DNA of 64,000 nt from Actinomucor elegans (lineage: Eukaryota; Mucoromycota; Mucoromycetes; Mucorales; Mucoraceae). The notes beneath the pieces are model-generated. The model was not told the origin of the DNA and did no database searches. It worked only from the letters and a program-made list of their open reading frames with translations. The position numbers and the translations under genes are program-made. Each line of letters opens with the position of its first letter. Position 1 is the stretch's first letter. Positions 1 to 10,106 of this stretch are shown piece after piece. The DNA lies in contig JAMSLZ010000001.1 in the NCBI GenBank assembly GCA_026027325.1, positions 620,001 to 684,000 of the forward strand, in the 5' to 3' direction.

Positions 1-2390
1 TGTATCCATATATGTAGCTGAAGCAGTAGTGGCATCAGTATTCACATCCCAAACACGTACAGTGCTATCAGCACCGCCTGATACTAGTACTCCATTATCC
101 GCGCTGAAATTAAGCGAATAAATGAAACCCGTATGACCCGTGAACTTTTTGATCCGTTTGCCGGATCCTAGATCCCAAAGCATGATAGACTTGTCTTCAC
201 CAGCAGAAGCCATTAGACGTCCGTTTGGCGATACAGCAACCGTCTTGACAGATCCTGTATGACCAGTAAAGACACGAACACAGGTACCTTTTTGCACATC
301 CCAAAGACGCGATGTGCGATCACTAGAACCCGTCACCAAGTATTTAGCATTTGGATGGAATTTCACAGTCTATTCAGGTTATTAGTCTCGAATTGTTATC
401 GAATATCAAATCAACTTACATCAACATCAGATAAATGACCAGCAAAGATTCTCAAAGGATTGATATGGTCACAACTCCAAATGCGAGCGGTGCGATCATG
501 AGAAGCTGTAGCAAAATAGAAGCCAAAAGGGCCAAAATCTACATCCCATACAGGACTATTGTGGCCCTTGTACACGACGAGGTTTGAGAAGGTTTGTGTG
601 CTCCAAAGTCTTGCTGTTTTATCCTCAGAACAGGAAACAAGGTATTTGTTATCGTGACTAAAGCTCAAACCGTATACTGGGCCTGAATGGCCTACTAGTT
701 TCTTATATTCAGAGCCATGTCTTTCCTTTTGTCGATTCAAGTCATTATCTAAATGAACAAGATTAGTATCTGATAGTTCTTGGATGTATTTTTTAACTTA
801 CAGTCATTGACATGCGCTGGATTAATAGTATTTCGAAGAGATTTTAGCTTTTCGCCCTTCAAGCTCCAAATCTTAATATAGGATTCAGAAAAGCCTCCAG
901 CAATTGAAGTAGCATCTTTGGTAGTAGTTACACAATTGAGACTATGGAAACTGTCAAAAAAAAAAATTGATGAACTCGTGAAGTATGTAATTACCTATCG
1001 TGCGTATTATGAAATGTGTAACAGCATATACTTGGTAAAGAAGTATCATTTAAAGGAATACGATGACTCAGATTCTTCAAAGACTCGATCTCTGCCATAA
1101 TATCCGTTCCTCTACTGCAAAAGCACATAGACTTTAGTCACCATTTATTAAATAGTTACAACACTTACTAGGGTGGCATGGGTATATCGCCAAAGGCAGG
1201 ACCATCCGCTGTATTTTCTTGAGTTACTCTTTTAAACGTATCCAGTAATGGAATATGTTCATTTTGTGGTTGTTGCTGTGCACCTTCTGTATCTTCTTTC
1301 TTGTAACTTTCTTGCTCTTTAATCACTTGTTCTACTTCCTCACGAAAAGATTGATCCAATTGACTCAAGCCAAGCTGTACAGGCTGCTTATTGAATTCTT
1401 CAATCTGTTGCGCTTGATGTCCTGTAATACCAATCACATCATCCATCTCTAGTCCGCCTGCGGATTTCAACAGCTTGCCATGAACCACTAACAAAAGATT
1501 AGAATATTGAGCTTCTATCATCAATTCGATTGTTACCTTGAATATTAAGATACTGGTTCACGACTCGAAGTAGTAACATGAATTTGTTATCCTGCAAGTA
1601 GTTTAAAAACAGTTCAAAAGGTACACCAGACATTCTCAAGTTGTATTTATTATTTCGATACATCTGCGCTAGTTCATTCTCGCGAATATGGTGAGGTTCA
1701 GTTACTGTTTCGAGTCGATTCAAATCTGGCGTGTGTAATTCGACATGATCGCCCTTGTATGTTTTCATAAACCTCGCAGCTATAGTATGTTAATTATGAT
1801 ACTCTTTGTAACTAAGGTTCGTGTCCTCACCCTTTTCTGGTATATTCTTACTGACGAGATCAAGGTAAGAATGAACAAAGATTGGAAACAATACAGACCG
1901 TAACTCAGGCTAATAATGTGTCAATAAAAACCGAGAAGTAAAACAACTGCAGGCTGTTTACCTTGTACCAATCTAAAGAATTTTCTATCCATTCTCGTAA
2001 ACTTTTATAACTGACATCGTATGCTTCTGGATCACCACTGGCTGCTGTTTCAGTAACTTGAACTTGGCTCATAACTTGGTCAGCTATTGTCTCTGGCTGT
2101 TTTGTGCTCGCGATTTTAGGTGTACTAACATCGTCAATCGAAACAGATTCTCCTTTTGATTCACGAGAGAATATGACTTCTGTTGCTTTATATCCTTTCT
2201 TCTGTAAATAAGACGCGACCATTTTGTCAATATCAGCAGGCGTATGAGCAGCAGAAGAGGAGGTGGCAGCAGCAGCAGCAGCAGCGGCGGCAGCGGCAGC
2301 AGCTTCAACATTTGAAATTTGCTGTTGCTGTTCTTGATCGTTGATTGATCCTTGGGGATTAGTATTGTTAACTGGTGGTGTATTGGACAT
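1..2390 (-). CDS. TAF5: TFIID subunit TAF5 (partial, 3' end outside window)
   Basis: TAF5 is the WD40 scaffold subunit of TFIID (in some fungi shared with SAGA) and acts in the nucleus in polymerase II pre-initiation. The start at 2390 is the first ATG. An N-terminal Q-rich and poly-alanine stretch (about 13 Ala) is followed by a LisH-type segment (about residues 52-80, ending in an SYLQKKGY-like helix). The TAF5 NTD2 domain comes next, across exons near 1962-2390, 1830-1910 and 1540-1770, and contains SLREWIENSLDWYK and an ELRSVLFPIFVHSYLDL-like stretch. A charged linker leads to WD40 repeats from about 740 downwards, with repeated GH...D..ARLW/ARIW signatures. Short GT-AG introns separate the exons. 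The last WD repeats and the stop lie left of base 1. The combination of LisH, NTD2 and WD40 is specific to TAF5. Exact exon ends were not all computed. Confidence 0.93.
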
Positions 2391-3222
2391 TAAAGGGTCG
2401 TGTTGTGAAAAAAGAAAAAACTAAAAAAGAACAGCTTCTCAAAGTGTACCAGAAAACAAAAAAATACCGTGACGTGTTTGGATTTAGTTTTTCGTAAAGC
2501 GACCCACTTGGCTGTTGATATTCAAATTTTTAGCTGTAGTAGTATCTATCTCTTAACTAGAATGTTACTTTAAAGGCAAAATAGATTTTACAAAAAAAAC
2601 ATTCTTTATAGATTTTTTTTTTCTTAATTTTTCTCTACCAAAGTCGTGAATTTTGGAGCATAGAAAGAGACAGCCAAAACTGAATTAAAATGGAACTATC
2701 TCAAAACTATAGACTATAGTATATTATTGCATTTATACCATTCGATATGAAATGAGATTTTGTATCAGATTTATTAAAATGTCATGCTTCTATTTGTATG
2801 TTTCTATTATATAGCAATCTTGAAAGCAGCAATTGAGCATTTTGGATTTGAGATGAACATTATACATTTGCTGCCATTTTGTTAGTCTCCGCTATCCAAT
2901 GAAGGTACGTATAGAGTAATGTTTATATTACCAATACCCAATCACATAATCCAATATTTCTTTGCCAATTTATTTATATCATAGTATGCCGACAACCCCA
3001 AAATTGGTTTTTTTTTTCTTTTTTTTTTTGGAATTTAATCATTTACTAGTAAGTGTTGGCTACTGCCAAACTCTCCTCGTTAGATTTCTACACGGCGTAT
3101 TAATTAAAGAATATAGTAAACTTTTTGATGCATGGTGTGATATTATTTCAGCTAAAAAAATTGATTCTAATAAAGGCTATGATATATATATATATATTTG
3201 GCAAACGAAAAATCTTGTATTA

Positions 3223-3256
3223 AGCAACCAATGTCTGATAACACACATTGGTTGCT
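3223..3256. promoter_or_regulatory. 12-bp perfect inverted repeat carrying divergent CCAAT boxes
   Basis: The arm AGCAACCAATGT (3223-3234) is repeated as its exact reverse complement (3245-3256) with a 10-nt spacer. Each arm contains a CCAAT pentamer, so two CCAAT boxes face each other about 155-190 bp upstream of the RPL28 ATG. A role as a CCAAT-factor or ribosomal-protein promoter element is inferred from position only. Confidence 0.5.
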
Positions 3257-3316
3257 GGTACGTTCTGTTACAGATATTACTTTTTCAAATACATCGTTTT
3301 TATAGGCTTATAATAG

Positions 3317-3341
3317 AACCCCGACTTTGAAAGTCGGAGTT
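3317..3341. promoter_or_regulatory. palindrome centred on CCGACTTTgAAAGTCGG
   Basis: Eight perfect base pairs around a single central G, extending to 11 of 12 paired positions (AACCCCGACTTT / AAAGTCGGAGTT). It lies about 70 nt upstream of the RPL28 start codon, in the core promoter or 5' leader. It could be an operator for a dimeric factor or a leader hairpin. Function is unknown. Confidence 0.4.
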
Positions 3342-3410
3342 CGCTACTTTCGATAGTGATCAACCTGGCAAAGACAGCTCACACTGTAAATCTTTCTCTT
3401 TTTTAACGAA

Positions 3411-3869
3411 ATGGTGAGTGACCCTACTATAAAGATGATGATGATAGCAGAAAGAGAAATAAACCGAGATGGATCGAACGAACGAGACGATGGATGATGG
3501 ATGACGGATACAGATGGATGGATAGATGCAAAAAAAAAAAAAAAAAAAGAATTGGTGCATTAGAACCAATTTCGACATTTTGAATCTTGGATCGAATTGC
3601 TTAAGCGACTCAATTGAGTGGAACATGAGCTTGAGCAAGTGACAGTTTCGTGCATTTCTCGCTTTTGCTATCATCATTGTTTGGAGAAAGTGCATGTTTG
3701 TTAATTCAATTATTATGTATCATAGCCTACCAGACTTCACCACAACAGAAAGAAGCGTGGACACGTCTCCGCCGGTCACGGTCGTGTCGGCAAGCACAGA
3801 AAGCATCCTGGTGGTCGTGGTCTTGCTGGTGGTCAACATCACCACCGTATCAACATGGATAAGTACCAT

Positions 3870-3901
<32 letters not shown>

Positions 3902-4228
3902 ATTCCACTTGAAGAACAACGTCAACTGGCGTCCCGTCGTTAACCTCGACAAGATCTGGACTCTTGCTGGTGAAGGTGTTCGTGAACAATACAAGAACAC
4001 CGAGAAGGTTCCTGTTATCGATGCCCTCCAAAAGGTAAAAAAAAAAATCATAGATTTGAATTACATTCGACGTGTTGTCACTAATGCTATATCATTTATT
4101 AGGGTTACGGTAAGGTCTTGGCCAAGGGTACCATCTCTCAACCCGTCATTGTCCGTACTCGTTTCGTCTCTCGTCTTGCTGAGAAGAAGATCAAGGCCGC
4201 TGGTGGTGTCGTTGAGCTCATTGCTTAA
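3411..4228 (+). CDS. RPL28: 60S ribosomal protein uL15 (RPL28/L27a)
   Basis: Large-subunit ribosomal protein, 145 residues, the usual family length. Three exons join in frame: 3411-3413 (only the ATG), 3726-4034 and 4103-4228. The first donor follows the ATG directly (ATG|GTGAGT) and the acceptor is CATAG before CCTACC, giving a protein that begins [15 protein letters not shown]. Diagnostic uL15 segments follow: the glycine/histidine/arginine-rich [14 protein letters not shown] and [24 protein letters not shown]. The C-terminus ends VVELIA. Intron 1 is 312 nt, long for this genome, with GATG-type simple repeats, a 19-A run and hairpins; intron 2 is 68 nt. The gene converges on RMT2, whose stop is 60 nt away. 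Confidence 0.96.
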
Positions 4229-4288
4229 TTACCTCATAAGTTAATAAAAACTATACAGTGATTCTTGCTCTTTATATACAAATGCTTT

Positions 4289-5526
4289 TTATTGATCCAA
4301 GAATTTACAGATGGGTAACTTGTATGTGTCTAAAACCCAATATTTCTGTCGAACACCATCCCAAACACCTTGTTCTGCCCAAGTTGAGATGGGCATTTCA
4401 ATATATTCTGTACTGAGACCAAATTCACGTAAATCAATTTCAGAAACGTTACAGTAGATATCTTGAAAGAATTGATTAGTAGCACCGAGTCCATTGAACC
4501 AGGTGTAGATACCATTTTCATTCAACATGTTTGGCACACAGTCATGGAAAGCGCGTAAATCATCATAGAATTCTACAAGCACAAATGCATTAGTTATTGA
4601 TCCGGCTTAATCTTTGACAGACATACCTCCATAAGTATCGAAGAAAACACCATCAAATAAAATATCTAATTGAGGCACCATATCTTGCCAGCGACCAAAC
4701 AAAATCTTGACACCAGGCTTCTTATCCCAACCTAATTCCAACATGTGTGCATATACATCAGGATGTGCTTCAATAATATAATGGTTCTTTGGCTTGTACT
4801 TTTGTAATTCAGTATCAATCAACCCCAAGCCAAAGCCAACATTGATGACATTCAAGCCTTCTTGAGGGCACATCACTTTAGCGTGCTCCACCATCAAAGG
4901 ACCTTCCCATCCCATCATCACAGCATCATTGTTCTCGTCCATCAATTTGTTATCATCATAGTGCAGCTTTTGTTTGAGGTACGCTTCGTTAGCAATAGCA
5001 TTCGCGTCTTCATCATCATCATCACCAAAGGCCTTTTTAAGGGCACGGATCAAGAGTTCCGTTCTAACACCTTCATCCACAAGACGTTCATATACTTCTT
5101 TGTGGTGATTTTTTAAAGCGAGTTCACCGGCCGTCACTTCATTTTTGTCTGTCAGGTTATAGGGGTGCTTTTCTGACAATAACCAGTTGATCATATCCAT
5201 ATGGCCGTGTTCAGCAGCATGGTGAAGAGGTGTACGACCAAGATCATCGCCACTGAAACAAAGATCGGCATCTTTATCTAGTAGTTCTTTGGCTTTTTCC
5301 TATAAAAAAAAAAAATAATGTTAGCTTTCTACAAATAAAACGGGGCCACCGAGTACTACTTTACGAGATCGTTTGCAATGACAGCTTCGATAAGTGCGTG
5401 TCCCAACTTTAAATCATCTTCAGAGTACTGGGCTTGCTCTTCTTCTTGAGGCACGGTTTCTTGTTCGACGCAAGACTCTTGCTCGAGTTTTTGTTTCTTG
5501 CATTCTTGCTCTTGAACTGATTCCAT
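4289..5526 (-). CDS. RMT2: Protein arginine N-delta (N5) methyltransferase, RMT2 type
   Basis: Fungal/plant-type arginine N5-methyltransferase that uses S-adenosylmethionine; in yeast it modifies ribosomal protein uL11 (L12). Three exons (5526-5365, 5299-4627, 4572-4289) give 372 residues, close to the family norm. An acidic N-terminus is followed by ankyrin-like repeats (DDLGRTPLHHAAEHGH) and then a SAM-binding fold with NVGFGLGLID, an IIEAHPDVY acidic loop and the DGVFFDTYGE segment. The C-terminal WFNGLGATNQFF stretch is also typical of RMT2. The start was set at 5526 because the upstream in-frame extension has no ATG. It is transcribed towards RPL28. Confidence 0.93.
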
Positions 5527-6133
5527 ACTATCGAGTAACAGGCTTTGCGAAGAAAGTGCTACTATGAAAAAAATTTGGCATACAGAGTGACCATTTTTTC
5601 TCTTCGACCGAGGTGATCGGAGTGCCACACATGGAATAGAGTTCTATTGTAGCTGTCAGGATGATTCTCGTTTCTCACATTTATATCCGTCAAAACAATT
5701 ATTTACCCACAGTGATAAGCATAGCATTGTGTGTTATAAGACACAGTAGCTCATTCTGAGTATCGGTTACTGATATGTGACATTGAACCAAGATCGATTG
5801 AAATTTCACCTGATGAGTGCACCATAATTTTTCAAGCAGCATTGACTATTTGGGGCTCAGAATTCAAAGAATTCACTACACATAAAACGTAGAAAATACA
5901 AAGAAGGCTAATTATCATTTATGCTGCTTAATACAAGCTTTAGATAATTGAATTTTCTTCCGAGTGTAACTGACTTATTGAATACTTCCATCATTGTTTG
6001 GAACGATATTTTGTTTTAATGATACATATTACTGATAACTATTTAGGAGGATAAAATATACATATACACCGAGAAAGTGAAAGTGCTGAATTGGTTGATA
6101 GCTATCGTACATATTGGAAAGTTTGTATAAAAA
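5527..6133. other. intergenic: RMT2 5' side and GYP7 3' side
   Basis: About 600 bp of AT-rich DNA holding the promoter of RMT2 and the 3' flank of the RabGAP gene, both on the minus strand. No gene, RNA or repeat was recognised. Confidence 0.6.
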
Positions 6134-8974
6134 TCAATAGACTTGCTTTTCATCTTGGGCGGCAATATCTGCATAAGATGAGGTCATGATTTCGCGTAAA
6201 ATTTCATTGATAACAGGTAATCGTGCCAAGTCTTGCTTGGCATCGTTTCGCTGCAATTCTGTCAGACCAGATTTGTTTGATAACGACGCCTCCAACTGCT
6301 TCTTTTTGTTATCAACAGCTTCTACACGTTGTTTGAATTGATAGTATAGGATCTCTGCTCGCTGAAGAGTTTCTTCAAGATTGATAGTCATAGACAGATC
6401 ATTGGTATACTTTAGAATTTCATCAAAATTCTTCAAGTATTCAATAATCACATCGCGATGCTTAATATCAGATTTAGTTTTAGTGTAGGTAGTGATTTAA
6501 AACAATGCATATATAGGACATACCTGGTCCAGGATTGCAAGCGCAACGAATATATGAAATTTGTTTGTTAGATAATCAGTCCAAAGAACTTCCCATAAAC
6601 ATAACATGTCCTCCCACGGGAATTCTCTCTTGAACCATACTAGAAGCCATCGGAAGCAAAAGAAGAAATTGCAACTATCTGTACGCTGAAAGTGCTTATA
6701 TAGAGAGGGATCCATGAATTGAAGTAACAGATCCATCGTAAGTAACTGTTTATGCATGCCTGATTGATCGGTATAGAAGTTGGACTTCTTTTGGGTAGAG
6801 AGTTCATTAGTTACCACAATGGATCGATATGATACTGAACTTACCATACGATCCATAAAGCCAACAAAGGCCCAAAAAGCCAAAGATTCCTCTCCAATGA
6901 TAGCATAAAGTGGGGATAATAAATCAGACATGCCTTGCACATAGCCGAGCTCGGTATTGAATACATTATATGTGCACAAGATACTCTTTAATGTTTCGAG
7001 ATTCTCGTTTGTACCAACGTTCATGATAGGATCAGGATTGGGCATACTCTCATCTACATATATGTCAACTGTACGATCTGTTCTATGGACGTCTTTATCT
7101 GGAGGAAGAAATTTTATTAGCAGTAGCATGCCAACGAGGTTGTTCAAACTATTCTTACCTATTCTGTGTTTTTGATCTTGGAAGACTGGTGTTTCTCGAT
7201 AAGTGAAGTCTTCGGCCCATCTATTCTTTAATGACAGATATGCCTCCCTAAATAAACAAACTAGAGCGTTAACTCAAAGTAAAAAATGTCTTATTGTTCT
7301 AATAACCTTCTATCTGTGACAATCAAATCGCGCTCGACAGCAGTGGAATTCCATGGATAAACACCTGTCAAAAAGAGCCATACTTGTTTTCTGATAGCAG
7401 GATCTACACCGCCACAAAAGATATTCTTTCTTACAACTGGTTCGCCCACACATAGTTTTCCATCTGTATCAAAGTAAGAGTTCCATTCAGAAGCAGTTAC
7501 TGGTTTTGTTCTTGTATGAGTGGGTATAGAGAAATCGTTTTCAGACTATAGATTGGTTGGATTGATGAATACACATAAAAGGCATGGCTTCTTTACTTAC
7601 GTTTAAGATCTCAAACACGCCAAGAGCCGTGTCCTCTTGCCATCCATCATGGCCCCAAACACCAACATGCCGATACTTTCTCTCGCGGGGAGCAGAACTT
7701 TCAGATTGAGCAGCTAATCCTGCTGCCCATTTAGCCAAGAATATACGAGCAGAGTCATAATCGTCAATGGTTCGTTGTACGTTTTCATTTGAGCATAATT
7801 CTTGAACGCTAGGTGGGAATAAAGGCATCAATGGTTTTGAAGCAGGATTGCTGAGAAGACTAACTGCTGTATCTCGAGAGAATTTAGTAATTCGAGATAG
7901 TTTTTCTAATATGTTCCAGCGTGCTTCTTTCAAAGTCTATGTGTAAGTAGAGTGTTAGTAATTAAGGCTGGATAGCGTGCTTGTGACATTACTGCGACAA
8001 ATGGATCCATCTGAGTTGAATCAAATACGCGTTCAGTATCCTTGAGCTCTTTCTTATTTTCAACAGATGATTTATCAGGTTTTCCAACGAAATACAAATT
8101 CTCGGCATCACTTGATCTATAATAGAAGCACGCGTTAACAAAAAGTATGCATGATGCCAAAGATACTTGCTTGGATATATCCACAAAATGACCAAGTCTT
8201 TCAATAAACTCATCCCCTCCCCATCGTACTTGAGCATTGCTATTTGCCGTGTATTTGCCGCCTTGTGTGTTCTTTTGAAGCATTGTACTCTTGCTTTCAT
8301 CATCATGAAACCAATAAGGCCCTGCAGTATGACCGTCCTTGAAATTAATCACTATGCTTCCATACCATTTTGCAAACGATGGAGCCTTTATAACAAGTGA
8401 ATGTATTGTATTGACAGGTGCTGAAACAGCATATAATGTATATTCTTCCGGTACAGAAGGAATCATAATAGAAGCTGTGAAAAAAAGTCAGTTTTACGCG
8501 TTTTCTTTCTATTTTTTTTTTTTTTTTTTTTTTTTTTTGATCAACCCTACATTCCACTTCTTCTGTATTCGTCGGATTCACATCGACTTGAACAAAAGCC
8601 TCAATATCTTTTGAAGGAATAATGATCTCAGGTGTCCAAGCTACAAGATAGTCATGAGGCGCCTAAAAATAACAGTAAAAACGAAATCAGAATCAAGGTT
8701 ATTTACACATGAAGAATTTGCATTTACTTTTTCGACAATAGACAAATAGCCTGGAATGAAATCACTGGCATTGCTGGAAGGGTGAACATAGACCTTTGAT
8801 TTGGAATAGAGCAACTTCACCGGCACGTCCGCAGTATTCGACACCATTGAAGGGGAGTTCGCGATTCGAGGATCGTCTATCATCTATGTAGATTCTAGAG
8901 GTTGAATACTCTTATTATTTACAAAAACTCACTCGCATTCAACTTACAGCAAAACTTTCAGCTGTATCTTCCAT
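6134..8974 (-). CDS. GYP7: Rab GTPase-activating protein, GYP7/TBC1D15 type
   Basis: TBC-domain GAP for Rab/Ypt GTPases (Ypt7/Rab7-type trafficking in yeast). The first exon (8974-8948) encodes MEDTAESFA and is followed by a standard GTAAGT intron. The N-terminal half matches the TBC1D15/GYP7 Rab-binding region: KLLYSKSKVYVHPS, then a PH-like segment with GPYWFHDDES. The TBC domain lies in the C-terminal half. The arginine finger IDKDVHR (IxxDxxR, near 7090-7110) and the glutamine finger YVQG (near 6935) are both intact, so GAP activity is expected. Downstream are the conserved WEVLWTDY and a coiled-coil tail ending DEKQVY. About nine short introns; one contains a run of more than 20 A on the coding strand (8516-8539). 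Internal exon borders were not all summed. Confidence 0.92.
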
Positions 8975-9403
8975 GATTATAAGACAAGAAGAAATTAGAA
9001 AGAAAATGATGACGATGAGAGCGCTATTTCTCTTGCCTTTTATAGTGAGTGCAAGTCACTAGACGTGAATTTTGCATGAATTGCTCGATTAATTGTCTTG
9101 ACCAACAATCGACAGCAAGTCAGTAAAGTTTAGTCGTATAGTTTATATGACAAAAATAAAGCTCTAATAGCGGTTTTAATACAGACATAGCAAGTGTGGC
9201 TCCTGCAAATTTGTTGTCTGGCATACAAGTTGGGGAGTGCGATGTTGAGAACCAAGTCTCCAGCACAAAGAGTTTTAGTAGATGTAACAAATTCAAAGTA
9301 TGGAATATTAATCAATATAGCATTTGGTAGAGATTGATGGAGAAATCTATTGATTATTAGATATGTTACTGGAATATAGCTAGGGAAAAGCAATCATACT
9401 GAG
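8975..9403. other. intergenic: GYP7 promoter side
   Basis: Upstream flank of the minus-strand RabGAP gene. It has a purine-rich stretch just upstream of the ATG and no supported gene. Confidence 0.5.
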
Positions 9404-9960
9404 TTGAACTTCTTCAATAGTTTCTTTATGAATTTTGATATAAATGCGTCTTTCCTTTATTCCAAACAGGCCCTTACAAGTACAGATCATGATATACGTA
9501 TATTCAAAGTAAAGAAAAAAAAAGCTCTGGTGGGCATTCTCTATCTTAAAAAGGCCAGATATTCTCTTAGTGAAATATCGAATATAGTCAAACTGCTCAA
9601 ATCTACAATTCAAAGTAGCATCAATAAAATGGTGTGTACCGACAGTCCTCTCCCTAAAAACCACTGGGACCAACCAGAAGATCAATGAAAGGGCTGAGAG
9701 GCATTTAAAATGATATGCAGAAGATTCATTTATCATTTACGATCGTTTAAAGCATAACTTAAGTACGATGAAAGCCCAAGTCAGTAGAGACACTGCCAAG
9801 ACTAGTGTGCAGGTTCTGGGCTTTAATTCTTATTTTAAAGCTCGTAAACTTTGTTTAATAAATTGACCCAACAGCATGTTAATTGGGCACTAAACAAAGA
9901 AGTGTAATTTGGTCCAACGGGTCATGCTCCTCGGTCATTGATACCTCAAGAATAGGTGAA
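9404..9960 (+). pseudogene. decayed Tc1/mariner-type transposase fragment
   Basis: The plus-strand translation shows the N-terminal part of a Tc1-like transposase, broken by stops. It has a helix-turn-helix region (ARYSLSEISNIVKLLKSTIQ), then a second DNA-binding part after a stop near 9688 (INERAERHLK, YDRLKHNLSTMKAQVSRDTAK). Last comes a remnant resembling the start of the DDE domain (QHVNWALNKEV) near 9860-9900. At least two in-frame stops and no intact catalytic domain. Terminal repeats were not found. A relic, unrelated in sequence to the element at 18361-19250. Confidence 0.7.
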
Positions 9961-10106
9961 TCATCCAGCAACATACAATTTCCTGTCGAGTTCGGATCTT
10001 CCTTTTGTTGTGTCCGTATTAAACTGTTTATTAAAACTTGATATCGACCATTAGACAAAAAAAAAAAAAAGAAAAAAAAAAAGAATATTTAATCAGCATC
10101 TCATAT

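Larger units (their letters stand above)
2391..3410. other. divergent intergenic region between TAF5 and RPL28
   Basis: About 1 kb of AT-rich DNA holding the promoters of two divergently transcribed genes. There is an AT dinucleotide tract near 3181-3197, poly-T tracts, and two palindromes listed separately (3223-3256 and 3317-3341). No convincing coding sequence is present. Confidence 0.7.

Noticed and set aside
3360..3695. 111-codon minus-strand frame
   Set aside because: Lies over the RPL28 first intron and simple repeats, with no domain and poly-Phe from a homopolymer.
5527..5628. N-terminal extension of RMT2
   Set aside because: The extension has no ATG; the first ATG in frame is at 5526.
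9130..9393. 87-codon minus-strand frame between the RabGAP and transposase relic
   Set aside because: No domain and biased AT-rich composition; likely chance.
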